Assembly: GCA_902762785.1 (NCBI GenBank)
Contig: CACWPL010000016.1
Span: forward strand, 1-59,708
Direction: 5' to 3'
DNA from: an uncultured Ruminococcus sp.
GTDB lineage: Bacteria > Bacillota > Clostridia > Oscillospirales > Ruminococcaceae
Length of the DNA: 59,708 nt
The position numbers and the translations under genes are program-made. Below are positions 16,558 to 25,118 of this stretch, one piece after another (the stretch's first letter is position 1; each line of letters begins with the position of its first letter). A model generated the notes under the pieces. That model was given only the letters and a program-made list of their open reading frames with translations. It had not been told where the DNA came from and ran no database searches.

Positions 16558-17211
16558 ATGATGTATCGGTATGTCCTGTTCGACCTAGACGGCACGCTCA
16601 CCGACCCCGGCGAGGGCATCACGAATTCCGTGATGCATGCCCTCCGGCGTATGGGGATCGATCCGCCGGAGCGGGAGGCGCTGTACCCCTTCATCGGGCC
16701 GCCGCTGCTCGAGAGCTTTGCGAAATATTACGGCATCACCGGTGAGGACGGGCTACGCGCCGTGGCGTATTATCGGGAATACTACCGCGACCGCGGGATC
16801 TTCGAGAACCGCGTGATCGAGGGGATCCCGGCGCTGCTCGAGGCGCTGACGGCGGCAGGCTGTCAGTGCGTCCTTGCAACGGCAAAGCCCCTGCATTTTG
16901 CGGCGCAGATCCTGGAGCACTACCATCTCGACGGCTATTTTGCCCACACGGCCGGGGCGAGCATGGACAGCTCCAAGACGGAGAAGCCCATGATCGTGGC
17001 CGATGCGCTCGCGCTCTGCGGGGCGGGAGCAGGGGAGGCCGTCATGGTCGGTGATCGGTACAATGATGTCGAGGGCGCCCATGCCAACGGCATCCCCTGC
17101 ATCGGCGTCCTCTTCGGATACGGCACCCGCGCGGAGCTGACCGAGGCCGGCGCGGACTTCATCGCGGAGGGACCCGCGGCCGTCAGGAGACTCGTCCTCG
17201 AGGAAGGATGA
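16558..17211 (+). CDS. HAD-family hydrolase (phosphoglycolate phosphatase-like)
   Basis: A 217-residue protein with the HAD motifs FDLDGTLTD (nucleophile and acid/base Asp), a Thr motif in VLATAKPLHFA, a Lys in SSKTEKP, and VMVGDRYNDVEGA. The helical cap between residues 15 and 90 is the Gph/YfnB type. It should hydrolyse a small phosphomonoester; the substrate cannot be told. It begins two bases after the DUF218 stop in a GTGAGG-ATGATG junction, so ATG 16561 is equally possible. Confidence 0.85.
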   Translation: MMYRYVLFDLDGTLTDPGEGITNSVMHALRRMGIDPPEREALYPFIGPPLLESFAKYYGITGEDGLRAVAYYREYYRDRGIFENRVIEGIPALLEALTAAGCQCVLATAKPLHFAAQILEHYHLDGYFAHTAGASMDSSKTEKPMIVADALALCGAGAGEAVMVGDRYNDVEGAHANGIPCIGVLFGYGTRAELTEAGADFIAEGPAAVRRLVLEEG

Positions 17212-17229
17212 GTCCAAATAAGATCTCAG

Positions 17230-17261
17230 ACGTCCCATCTGCGCGGCAGGTGGGGCGTTTT
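17230..17261 (+). terminator. terminator before the valS promoter
   Basis: A 13-bp imperfect stem (G-T pairs) with a GCG loop followed by TTTT. It ends the malic enzyme-DUF218-HAD transcript. Confidence 0.6.
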
Positions 17262-17280
17262 CGTCTCTTGAAAAAAGCAC

Positions 17281-17309
17281 TTGACAAACTGCCGCAGATG
17301 CGTTATAAT
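17281..17309 (+). promoter_or_regulatory. consensus promoter of the valS T-box transcript
   Basis: TTGACA at 17281-17286 and TATAAT at 17304-17309 with exactly 17 bp between them. Confidence 0.92.
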
Positions 17310-17315
17310 AAAGTC

Positions 17316-17664
17316 ATACCTTTCAAAAGCGATGAAGGGGAGGAGTAGCCCTCTGCGGAAGCCAAGAGAGCGCCCGGCTGGTGTGAGCGGCGCGTGAGCA
17401 GAGCGTGTGAAGGTAGCCCCGGAGCTTCGGCTCGAACGCGGTGTGTCATTTTGATACGCTGTCAGTAGTCACCGACGGGAGTTCCCGTTACAGAACGAGC
17501 AGTCGGAGAGCAAGATCTTGCCGTCACAAGGCAGAGAGACTGTCCTGCTGCGTAGAGTGCGGATGCGATGACATCCGAATTCAGGTGGTAACACGGATAT
17601 CCGCGCATTTTTCATGCAGCATATGATATTCGCCCTGAAGCTGACGATGCTTCGGGGCTTTTTT
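17316..17664 (+). promoter_or_regulatory. T-box leader controlling valS
   Basis: A roughly 350-nt untranslated leader. It begins with the stem I base GATGAAGGGGAGGAGTAG (a usual T-box start), holds several long-range stems, and carries the T-box core AGGTGGTAACACGG at about 17583-17596. A Rho-independent terminator follows. Uncharged tRNA pairing with the T-box would favour the antiterminator. A GTA (Val) triplet lies in GAAGGTAGCC near 17410 and could be the specifier, but I could not fold the RNA to prove that. The downstream valS makes valine the expected signal. Confidence 0.88.
17632..17664 (+). terminator. regulated terminator of the T-box
   Basis: GCCCTGAAGC (17632-17641) pairs with GCTTCGGGGC (17649-17658), then TTTTTT. 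Confidence 0.88.
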
Positions 17665-17756
17665 CGGCCCCGATGTTCCAAAAGCGCGATGTCGCCGGAT
17701 GCCATGCGCGACAGTATGGCCACGGCACGGTCGTGCAAAATGAAAGGAGTTTTATC

Positions 17757-20375
17757 ATGGCAAAGGAATTGGCAAAGACCTACGCCCCGGAACAGTTCGA
17801 GGACAGGATCTATGCGGACTGGGTGAAGAAGGGGTGCTTCCACGCAGAGATCGACCGCGAGAAGAAGCCCTATACCATCGTGATCCCGCCCCCGAACATC
17901 ACGGGTCAGCTCCACATGGGCCACGCGCTCGACGAGACCCTCCAGGACATCCTGATCCGCTGGAAGCGCATGAGCGGCTACTGCACGCTCTGGCTCCCCG
18001 GCACCGACCATGCCGCCATCGCCACCGAGGCGAAGATCGTGGCGGCCATGCGTGAGGAGGGCATCACCAAGGAGCAGATCGGCCGCGAGGCGTTCATGGA
18101 GCGCGCTTGGGCCTGGAAGGAAAAGTTCGGCGGCCGCATCGTCGAGCAGCTCAAGAAGCTCGGCTCCTCCTGCGACTGGGACCGCGAGCGCTTCACGATG
18201 GATGAGGGATGCTCCAAGGCCGTCAAGGAGGTCTTCGTCAAGTATTACGAGAAGGGCCTCATCTACCGCGGCGAGCGCATCATCAACTGGTGCCCCAAGT
18301 GCCGCACCTCGCTCTCCGATGCCGAGGTCGAGCATGAGGATCAGGCAGGACATTTCTGGCATCTGCGCTACAAGTTCAAGGATTCCGACGAGTATCTGGA
18401 GCTGGCCACCACCCGCCCGGAGACCCTCCTCGGCGATACCGCCGTGGCCGTCAATCCGAACGACGAGCGCTACAAGTCTATGGTCGGCCGGACGCTGATC
18501 CTGCCGCTGGTACACCGCGAGATCCCGGTCGTTGCCGATGAGTATGTCGAGATGGACTTCGGTACCGGCGTCGTAAAGATCACGCCCGCGCACGACCCGA
18601 ACGACTTCGAGGTCGGCCGCCGCCACGATCTGCCCGTCATCAACGTCATGACCGAGGATGCCCGCATCATCGACGATTATCCGAAGTATGCCGGCATGGA
18701 CCGCTACGAGGCACGCAAGGCCATCGTCGCCGACCTCGAGGCTGAGGGCGCGCTCGTCCGCATCGAGGACTACAGCCACAATGTCGGCACCTGCTATCGC
18801 TGCGGCACGACCGTCGAGCCGCGCGTGTCGACCCAGTGGTTCGTCAAGATGCAGCCGCTGGCCGGCCCCGCCATCGAGGCCGTCAAGAAGGGCGACACCA
18901 AGTTCGTCCCGGAGCGCTTCGACAAGATCTACTATCACTGGCTCGAGAACATCAAGGACTGGTGCATCTCTCGTCAGATCTGGTGGGGCCATCAGATCCC
19001 GGCGTTCTACTGCGACGACTGCGGCGAGATGACCGTCACCAAGGAGAGCACCTGCTACTGCCCGAAGTGCGGCAAGCCCATGCGCCAGGATCCCGACACG
19101 CTCGACACCTGGTTCAGCTCCGCGCTCTGGCCTTTCTCGACCCTCGGCTGGCCGGAGAAGACCGAGGACCTCGAGTATTTCTACCCGACCAACACCCTCG
19201 TCACCGGCTATGACATCATCTTCTTCTGGGTCATCCGCATGATGTTCTCGGCGATGGAGAACATGGGACAGGTGCCGTTCGACACGATCCTGATCCACGG
19301 TCTCGTGCGCGATGCACAGGGCCGCAAGATGTCCAAGTCCCTCGGCAACGGCATCGACCCGCTCGAGGTCATCGACCAGTACGGCGCGGATGCGCTGCGC
19401 TTCATGCTCGCGACCGGCAATGCGCCCGGCAACGACATGCGCTACATCGACGATAAGGTCAAGGCCGCCCGCAACTTCGCCAACAAGCTCTGGAACGCCT
19501 CCCGCTTCATCATGATGAACCTGCCGGACGATTTCCAGTACACCGGCCTGCCCAAGGAGCTGACCACCGAGGACAAGTGGCTCGTCTCCAAGTGCAACGC
19601 CCTCGCCAAGGAGGTCGGCGCGAATCTGGAGGCCTTCGAGCTCGGTGTGGCCTGCTCGAAGCTGTATGACTTCATCTGGGATGTGTTCTGCGACTGGTAC
19701 ATCGAGCTGACCAAGCCGCGCATCCAGGCCGGCGGTGCCGCCAAGGAGACCGCACAGCAGGTGCTCGTTTGGGCGATGCGCCGTATGCTCAAGCTCCTGC
19801 ATCCGTTCATGCCCTTCATCACCGAGGAGATCTGGCAGACCCTCGTGGGCGATGGCAGCATGATCATGCTCCAGGATTACCCTGTCTTTGAGGAGGCACT
19901 GGACTTCCCGCAGGAGGAGCGCGACTTTGAGAAGGTCGTAGACGCCATCAAGGCCGTTCGACTGACCCGCACGGAGATGAACGTGCCGCCGTCGGCCAAG
20001 GCCAAGCTCTACATCGAGACGCAGGAGCCGGCCGTGTTCGAGGCCGCGAAGCAGTTCTTCGAGAAGCTGGCCTCCGCCTCTGAGGTGGAGACGGGCGAGA
20101 AGTTCGACATCCCGGACTGTGCCGGTGCCGTGACGCACGCTGCCCGCATCCTGATCCCGCTCGACCAGCTCGTCGATAAGGAGAAGGAGCTCGCACGCCT
20201 CGCCAAGGAGCGCGAGAAGGCACAGAAGGACATCGACTTCCTCTCGAAGAAGCTGGATAACCCCGGCTTCCTTGCCAAGGCGCCGGAGCAGCTCGTCGCT
20301 GCCGAGCGTGCCAAGCTCGCGAAGGCACAGGAGAAGATGGACAAGATCATGCAGTCCATCCAGGCGTATTCCTGA
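17757..20375 (+). CDS. valS: valyl-tRNA synthetase
   Basis: An 872-residue class Ia synthetase. It has HMGH in [22 protein letters not shown] in [17 protein letters not shown], an editing domain between them with [17 protein letters not shown], an [16 protein letters not shown] zinc-binding insert, and the C-terminal coiled coil typical of ValS ([30 protein letters not shown]). Start 17757 follows AAAGGAG; the frame upstream belongs to the leader. It charges tRNA-Val and is controlled by the T-box. folC overlaps its stop codon. Confidence 0.97.
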   Translation: MAKELAKTYAPEQFEDRIYADWVKKGCFHAEIDREKKPYTIVIPPPNITGQLHMGHALDETLQDILIRWKRMSGYCTLWLPGTDHAAIATEAKIVAAMREEGITKEQIGREAFMERAWAWKEKFGGRIVEQLKKLGSSCDWDRERFTMDEGCSKAVKEVFVKYYEKGLIYRGERIINWCPKCRTSLSDAEVEHEDQAGHFWHLRYKFKDSDEYLELATTRPETLLGDTAVAVNPNDERYKSMVGRTLILPLVHREIPVVADEYVEMDFGTGVVKITPAHDPNDFEVGRRHDLPVINVMTEDARIIDDYPKYAGMDRYEARKAIVADLEAEGALVRIEDYSHNVGTCYRCGTTVEPRVSTQWFVKMQPLAGPAIEAVKKGDTKFVPERFDKIYYHWLENIKDWCISRQIWWGHQIPAFYCDDCGEMTVTKESTCYCPKCGKPMRQDPDTLDTWFSSALWPFSTLGWPEKTEDLEYFYPTNTLVTGYDIIFFWVIRMMFSAMENMGQVPFDTILIHGLVRDAQGRKMSKSLGNGIDPLEVIDQYGADALRFMLATGNAPGNDMRYIDDKVKAARNFANKLWNASRFIMMNLPDDFQYTGLPKELTTEDKWLVSKCNALAKEVGANLEAFELGVACSKLYDFIWDVFCDWYIELTKPRIQAGGAAKETAQQVLVWAMRRMLKLLHPFMPFITEEIWQTLVGDGSMIMLQDYPVFEEALDFPQEERDFEKVVDAIKAVRLTRTEMNVPPSAKAKLYIETQEPAVFEAAKQFFEKLASASEVETGEKFDIPDCAGAVTHAARILIPLDQLVDKEKELARLAKEREKAQKDIDFLSKKLDNPGFLAKAPEQLVAAERAKLAKAQEKMDKIMQSIQAYS

Positions 20376-21634
20376 TGATGGATCCGATACAGGCGGCAGC
20401 GTTCCTGGCGGGCTTCTCCCATTCGGGTGCGCCCGTCCGGGATCTGTCGCGGATCGCGGGGCTGATGCATCGGCTCGGCGATCCACAGGACCGGCTGCAG
20501 TTTGTCCACATCGCGGGGACGAACGGGAAGGGCTCTGTCGCGGAGTATCTCTCGCACATCCTGATCCGCAGCGGCTATCGGACGGGGACCTTCACCTCGC
20601 CCTATATCCGTGTCTATGAGGACCGCATCCGTCTCGACCTGGAAAACATCCCCCAGGACGCGCTCTGCCGTCACCTGACGCGCATCCAAGAGGCCGTCCG
20701 GGAGGGGGAGGGCTATTCCCAGTTCGAGATCACGTTCGCGGCGGCGATGCTCTATTTCGCCGAGGCGGGCGCAGACATCGTCGTCCTCGAGGTCGGGATG
20801 GGCGGTCTGCTCGACTGCACGAACCTGATCGCCCCGCCGCTCTGTGCGGTCATCACGTCCGTCTCCCTCGACCATATGGCCATCCTGGGAGACACGGTCG
20901 AGAAGATCGCCGCCCAGAAGGCTGGGATCATCAAGCCCGGGAGCTGCGCTGTCCTCGCGGCGGACTCAGCGCCCGGTGCGCTGCGCGTGCTGCGGGAGAC
21001 GGCGGAGGCGGCGGGCGTTCCCTATGTCGTTGCCGACCCTTACGCGCCGCCGTGCCGGATCCTCGAGGATGGCGGCATCGCGGGGAACGTGTTCCGATAC
21101 GGGGACGTGACCTATCGCACGCGGATGGGCGGCATCCATCAGATCTACAATGCCGTGACGGCCGTCTGTGCCGTGCAGTCTCTGCGGGAGCGCGGTCTGA
21201 CGATTCCGGAGACGGCCGTGCAGGAGGGACTGTACGCCGCTGCCGTCCCCGCCCGGATGCAGACGCTGCGGACAGACCCGCTCGTCCTCCTCGATGGCAG
21301 CCATAACATCGCCGGGATCTCCGCGCTCGCGGACGTCCTGGAGGAGAGCGGCATCCGGCGCTGGTGCGGCATCTGCGGCATGACCCATGCGGACGCCGTG
21401 ACGGCATCAGGGGAGCGCCTCTCGCCGCTGCTCGACCGTGTGCTCTGTGTGGACGGCTTCATCGTGAACGCCGTCCCCGCACCGACGCTCTGCGAGGCGT
21501 TCACCTGTCCCGCCGCGCCCTCCGACCCGGAGGCGGCGCTCGCGGAGGCGTCGGCGTGGGCGAAGGCCAAGGGCGGCGCGGTCGTGATCTTCGGCTCGTT
21601 GTATCTGGCGAGCCGGTATTTGCAGGAGGAGTGA
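20375..21634 (+). CDS. folC: folylpolyglutamate / dihydrofolate synthase
   Basis: A 419-residue Mur-ligase-like enzyme that adds glutamate to folates. It shows the P-loop HIAGTNGKGSVAEYLSHIL, the TSPYI...RI segment, the FEITFAAAMLYFAEAGADIVVLEVGMGG block and the C-terminal LLDGSHNIAGI motif. The ATG overlaps the valS stop (TGATG), so folC shares the T-box promoter; valS-folC is a classic Firmicute pair. ATG 20378 is equally possible. Confidence 0.95.
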   Translation: MMDPIQAAAFLAGFSHSGAPVRDLSRIAGLMHRLGDPQDRLQFVHIAGTNGKGSVAEYLSHILIRSGYRTGTFTSPYIRVYEDRIRLDLENIPQDALCRHLTRIQEAVREGEGYSQFEITFAAAMLYFAEAGADIVVLEVGMGGLLDCTNLIAPPLCAVITSVSLDHMAILGDTVEKIAAQKAGIIKPGSCAVLAADSAPGALRVLRETAEAAGVPYVVADPYAPPCRILEDGGIAGNVFRYGDVTYRTRMGGIHQIYNAVTAVCAVQSLRERGLTIPETAVQEGLYAAAVPARMQTLRTDPLVLLDGSHNIAGISALADVLEESGIRRWCGICGMTHADAVTASGERLSPLLDRVLCVDGFIVNAVPAPTLCEAFTCPAAPSDPEAALAEASAWAKAKGGAVVIFGSLYLASRYLQEE

Positions 21635-21637
21635 CAC

Positions 21638-22087
21638 ATGGAATTCATCGTTGCTGCGATCGTCATCATCGTGCTGCTGCTGGTGCTCGGTGTCTCTCCC
21701 TGGACGATCATCGGCGGTGTGCTCGTGCTGACGGAGCTGCTGCTCATCATCATGACGCTGTTCTTCGTGGTGACGTTCATCCTGCTGCTGATCTCGAAAC
21801 CGGTCAAGGCCGAGTTCCTGCGGATCTTCCAGCATGAGGTCGTCGGGACGTACGCCATCTACCGCATCGACGGGGAGGAGTTCAAGAACACCTTCCCGGC
21901 TGAGATCATGTTCGTCGACCGCATCTACAAGGAGGGCAAGACCTACTCTGCCCGCCTGCACAAAGGAAAAAAGAGCTATATGCTCTTCGATTGGTACAGC
22001 TACATCGTCATCGGTGTGGGGCTGCCCGTCAGTCTGGCGCTTGCCGTGGGGCTCGGGTGGTTCCTGCTCAGCATGTGGATGATGTGA
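21638..22087 (+). CDS. small membrane protein of unknown function
   Basis: 149 residues. Two N-terminal hydrophobic helices (about 3-21 and 24-50) precede a soluble middle with a short beta pattern (VVGTYAIYRIDGEEFKNTFPAEIMF), and a C-terminal helix (about 120-145). I recognise no family. It starts three bases after folC with a GAGGAG site and sits before another membrane gene, so it is probably the third gene of the valS operon. Confidence 0.75.
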   Translation: MEFIVAAIVIIVLLLVLGVSPWTIIGGVLVLTELLLIIMTLFFVVTFILLLISKPVKAEFLRIFQHEVVGTYAIYRIDGEEFKNTFPAEIMFVDRIYKEGKTYSARLHKGKKSYMLFDWYSYIVIGVGLPVSLALAVGLGWFLLSMWMM

Positions 22088-22132
22088 CGCCAAGATAAGA
22101 AAAGACGATAGGATCGTTTGGAGGATGGATCT

Positions 22133-22606
22133 ATGAAATATGTTTGGACACTGCTGATCTCGATGGTGCCGCTCGTAGAGCTGCGCGGTGCGATCCCGAT
22201 CGGAGTCGGGATGGGCGTGCCGTGGTATGTCGCCGTCATCATCGCGATGATCGGGAACATGATCCCGGTGCCGATCATTTTCTTCTTTGCACGCCGCGTG
22301 CTCGAATGGGGCGCCAATAAGCCGGTGATCGGAAAGTTCTTCACCTGGTGCCTCGAAAAGGGACGCAAGGGCGGCGAGAAGCTCAAGGAGAAGGCCGGCC
22401 GCGGCATGTTCTGGGCGCTGATGCTGTTCGTCGGCATCCCGCTCCCCGGGACGGGTGCCTGGACGGGCACCCTCGCGGCGAGCATGCTCGACCTGGATTT
22501 CAAGAAGAGCGTGCTGGCCGTGGTCTGCGGCTGCGCACTGGCCGCCGTCATCATCACGCTGGCGACGCTGCTGGGATTTGCCGCCTGGTTCGGCATCACG
22601 GCCTGA
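22133..22606 (+). CDS. COG2426-type putative small-multidrug export protein
   Basis: A 157-residue membrane protein. It opens with ISMVPLVELRGAIPIGVGMG and has VGIPLPGTGAWTGTLAA in the middle; these re-entrant Gly/Pro-rich loops define the Sm_multidrug_ex (COG2426) family, a distant DedA relative. Transport activity is mostly a name; the substrate is unknown. ATG 22133 lies eight bases after GGAGG; a TTG at 22118 is inside that site and was rejected. It is the last gene before a strong terminator. Confidence 0.85.
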   Translation: MKYVWTLLISMVPLVELRGAIPIGVGMGVPWYVAVIIAMIGNMIPVPIIFFFARRVLEWGANKPVIGKFFTWCLEKGRKGGEKLKEKAGRGMFWALMLFVGIPLPGTGAWTGTLAASMLDLDFKKSVLAVVCGCALAAVIITLATLLGFAAWFGITA

Positions 22607-22632
22607 GCGTCTACCCGCGACAGAAGATCGAA

Positions 22633-22667
22633 AAGACCGCCGATCATCGCGACCGGCGGTCTTTTTT
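22633..22667 (+). terminator. terminator of the valS-folC operon
   Basis: A 10-bp stem AAGACCGCCG/CGGCGGTCTT with TTTTTT. Confidence 0.9.
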
Positions 22668-22721
22668 GCAGAGAAATGTCCGGAGATGAGTCCTATTTTC
22701 ACTAAAAATGCTGCTTTTCTA

Positions 22722-22750
22722 TTGACAAGATCACAGCAAAGTGCTATAAT
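22722..22750 (+). promoter_or_regulatory. promoter of fucO
   Basis: TTGACA at 22722-22727, 17-bp spacer ending TGC, TATAAT at 22745-22750. Confidence 0.92.
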
Positions 22751-22804
22751 AAAAGAGTAAGCATCGTGATGCTGCAAATTCGTTTCAACGGAGGTTTTTC
22801 AGCC

Positions 22805-23953
22805 ATGGCACAAAGGATCGTATTAAATGAGATCTCCTATCACGGACCGGGCGCAGTTGCCGAGATCGTTGGCGAGATCCAGGGCAGAGGCTTCAAGAAG
22901 GCCTTCCTATGCTCCGACCCCGATCTGGTCAAGTACGGCGTGACCGCGAAGGTCAGCGCGCTGCTCGAGAAGAACGATCTTCCCTACGAGCTCTATACCG
23001 AGATCAAACCCAATCCCACCATCGACAATGTACAGAACGGCGTCGCGGCATATAAGGCCTCCGGCGCGGACTATATCATTGCCGTCGGCGGTGGTTCCTC
23101 GATGGATACGGCCAAGGCGATCGGCATCATCATCGCCAACCCAGAGTTCGCCGACGTGCGCAGCCTCGAGGGCGTCGCCCCCACGGCCAAGCGCAGCGTC
23201 CCGATCCTGGCAGTCCCTACGACGGCCGGTACGGCTGCCGAGGTGACGATCAACTATGTCATCACCGATGAAGAGAAGAATCGCAAGATGGTCTGCGTGG
23301 ACACCCACGACATCCCTGTCGTTGCGTTCATCGACCCGGATATGATGAGCACCATGCCCAAGAGCCTCACGGCCGCGACCGGCATGGATGCCCTGACCCA
23401 CGCCATCGAGGGCTTCACGACCAAGGCGGCTTGGGAGATGACCGACATGTTCCATCTCAAGGCGATCGAGATCATCGCCCGCTCGCTCCGCAGCGCCGTC
23501 AAGAACGAGCCGGAGGGACGTGAGGGCATGGCGCTCGGCCAGTACATCGCCGGCATGGGCTTCTCGAACGTCGGACTTGGCATCGTCCATTCGATGGCAC
23601 ACCCGCTCGGCGCGCTGTATGACACGCCTCACGGTGTCGCGAACGCTATCATCCTTCCGACCGTCATGGCCTACAACGCCGAGACGACCGGGGACAAGTA
23701 CAAGTACATCGCCGCTGCGATGGGCGTCGAGGGCACGGAGCACATGACCCAGGAGGAGTACCGCAAGGCAGCGATCGACGCTGTGCGCCAGCTCTCTCTG
23801 GACGTCGGCATCCCGCAGGACCTTAAGTCCATCGTCAAGGAGGAGGACATCCAGTTCCTCTCCGAGTCGGCCTATGCGGATGCGTGCCGTCCGGGCAACC
23901 CGCGTGAGACCTCCGTCGAGGAGATCGCAGAGCTCTATCGCTCGCTCCTGTGA
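22805..23953 (+). CDS. fucO: iron-containing alcohol dehydrogenase, lactaldehyde reductase (FucO) type
   Basis: A 382-residue group III dehydrogenase. Long stretches match E. coli FucO, such as NPEFADVRSLEG, VPTTAGTAAEVTINYVITDEE and HDIP.VAFID. It has the GGGSSMDTAKAIG nucleotide motif and Fe ligands in the ATGMDALTHAIEG and HSMAHPLGALYDTPHG segments. It should reduce lactaldehyde to 1,2-propanediol with NADH during fucose or rhamnose fermentation, although no sugar-pathway genes are nearby. Start 22805 lies 11 bases after GGAGG. Confidence 0.9.
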   Translation: MAQRIVLNEISYHGPGAVAEIVGEIQGRGFKKAFLCSDPDLVKYGVTAKVSALLEKNDLPYELYTEIKPNPTIDNVQNGVAAYKASGADYIIAVGGGSSMDTAKAIGIIIANPEFADVRSLEGVAPTAKRSVPILAVPTTAGTAAEVTINYVITDEEKNRKMVCVDTHDIPVVAFIDPDMMSTMPKSLTAATGMDALTHAIEGFTTKAAWEMTDMFHLKAIEIIARSLRSAVKNEPEGREGMALGQYIAGMGFSNVGLGIVHSMAHPLGALYDTPHGVANAIILPTVMAYNAETTGDKYKYIAAAMGVEGTEHMTQEEYRKAAIDAVRQLSLDVGIPQDLKSIVKEEDIQFLSESAYADACRPGNPRETSVEEIAELYRSLL

Positions 23954-24004
23954 GCGAGATAACAGCTATCCCCCACAAGCTGTGGGCTCACGAGCGATAG
24001 CAAG

Positions 24005-24047
24005 ACACCGCCGCGGCCATCACAAGGCCGCGGCGGTGTTCTTTTTG
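24005..24047 (+). terminator. terminator of fucO
   Basis: A 14-bp perfect GC-rich stem (24005-24018 with 24026-24039), 7-base loop, then TCTTTTTGTC. Confidence 0.9.
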
Positions 24048-24057
24048 TCTTGTACGA

Positions 24058-24789
24058 TCAGTGGAAGGGGTCGTTGTCCTTGTCGTTCCACCAGTGGTTT
24101 TTCCAGCGCTTTTCGGGCTCCTGGGTGCTGCTGTACTTCTTGGGCCGGAGCTTGAGCCCGATCCGCCGCAGGAGCAGCTTGATGTGGTAGAGCAGGTCCT
24201 TGCCGAAGAAGAGCAGGAAGTTCGCGAACGCCACGATCAGCATCACCCGCGCCGACCACGGTGAGAAGATGAGCTGGACGAACATGAAGATCGCGTCGAT
24301 CCAGGCCAGATACTTGATCTTGATGGGGATGAAGAAGAAGAGCAGGACCTGGAAGTTCGGGAAGAGCATCGCGAAGGCGAGGAAGAGCGAGAGGTTGAGG
24401 TATTCGTTCGTCGCAAAGCCGGTGATGAAGCCGCCGATGATCGTGCCGATGACGCCGGTGAGGTAGTAGACATTGAAGCGGAAGCTGCCCCATTGCCGTT
24501 CGAGCGCGGAGCCGATCAGGTAGTAGAAATACAGCTCGATGACGATGAACAGCAGGTTCTCGTTCGGCGGCATGAACACGAAGGTGAGCACACGCCACAC
24601 CTGGCCGGAGAAGATGGCAGCGCGGTCGAAGTAGAGCAGGGAGCTGAGGTCAAAGGTGTAGTCGGGGTTCGTGAAGGTGTCGATCAGGTACACCAGCACC
24701 ATGCCGAAGATGATGACGGTCATGAGGTTCGGGATCGCGAACCGTCCGAGCTTCCGTTCCAAGCGGTCGAGCAGTTTTGGTCTGTACAT
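24058..24789 (-). CDS. rhomboid-fold membrane protein lacking protease residues
   Basis: A 243-residue protein. The N-terminal PKLLDRLERKLGRFAIPNLM, the QVWRVLTFVFMPP loop and ELYFYYLIGSALERQWGSFRFNVYYL fit a rhomboid-like core with six helices. The helix that should carry GxSG reads TGFATNEYLNLSL and no catalytic His is found in the last helix, so it is probably a pseudoprotease. The basic C-terminal tail (KLRPKKYSS...RWKNHWWNDKD) faces the cytoplasm. Start 24789 has GGAGG at 13 bases; the frame further upstream runs through the promoter. Confidence 0.75.
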   Translation of the reverse strand: MYRPKLLDRLERKLGRFAIPNLMTVIIFGMVLVYLIDTFTNPDYTFDLSSLLYFDRAAIFSGQVWRVLTFVFMPPNENLLFIVIELYFYYLIGSALERQWGSFRFNVYYLTGVIGTIIGGFITGFATNEYLNLSLFLAFAMLFPNFQVLLFFFIPIKIKYLAWIDAIFMFVQLIFSPWSARVMLIVAFANFLLFFGKDLLYHIKLLLRRIGLKLRPKKYSSTQEPEKRWKNHWWNDKDNDPFH

Positions 24790-24853
24790 AGTCGATGCAT
24801 TGCCTCCTCTATCGGGTGCCGCGGGAGATGCGGCCTGTCTTATCCTATCTATC

Positions 24854-24882
24854 ATTATACCAGAACTGCGCTCTCCTGTCAA
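24854..24882 (-). promoter_or_regulatory. promoter of the rhomboid-like gene
   Basis: Minus strand TTGACA (24882-24877), 17 bp ending TGG, TATAAT (24859-24854). Confidence 0.9.
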
Positions 24883-25008
24883 GGCTATGGGCGGTCTGTT
24901 CAGGACGCGATCGTCGATATGGTCGGTCTTGGGGGAGACGATGTGTGAGCTTTGGCAGTTTGTACAAAAAATCAACGGCTCGTTCTATATAAATCGTTCG
25001 TTCCCTGC

Positions 25009-25037
25009 TTGTATTTTTGTCTGTTTTCTTGTATAAT
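25009..25037 (+). promoter_or_regulatory. promoter of the beta-helix surface protein gene
   Basis: TTGTAT at 25009-25014 and TATAAT at 25032-25037, 17-bp spacing. The leader contains GCCCGA/TCGGGC and TGCGG/CCGCA hairpins. Confidence 0.65.
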
Positions 25038-25118
25038 ATAAATAGGAATGCCCGAAATCGGGCAGCATCTGCGGCCTGCCGCATATCCCATACGATCAAC
25101 ACGAAACGGAGAGATACC

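Noticed and set aside
17469-20486. 1005-residue minus-strand open frame across valS
   Set aside because: It is the complement of valS and its T-box, with low-complexity Leu/Gly/Asp content; valS motifs on the plus strand are decisive.
23990-24001. AGCGATAGC near fucO as a third copy of the metal-operon element
   Set aside because: Only nine bases match and the site is downstream of a gene inside a fold-back structure, so it is probably chance.
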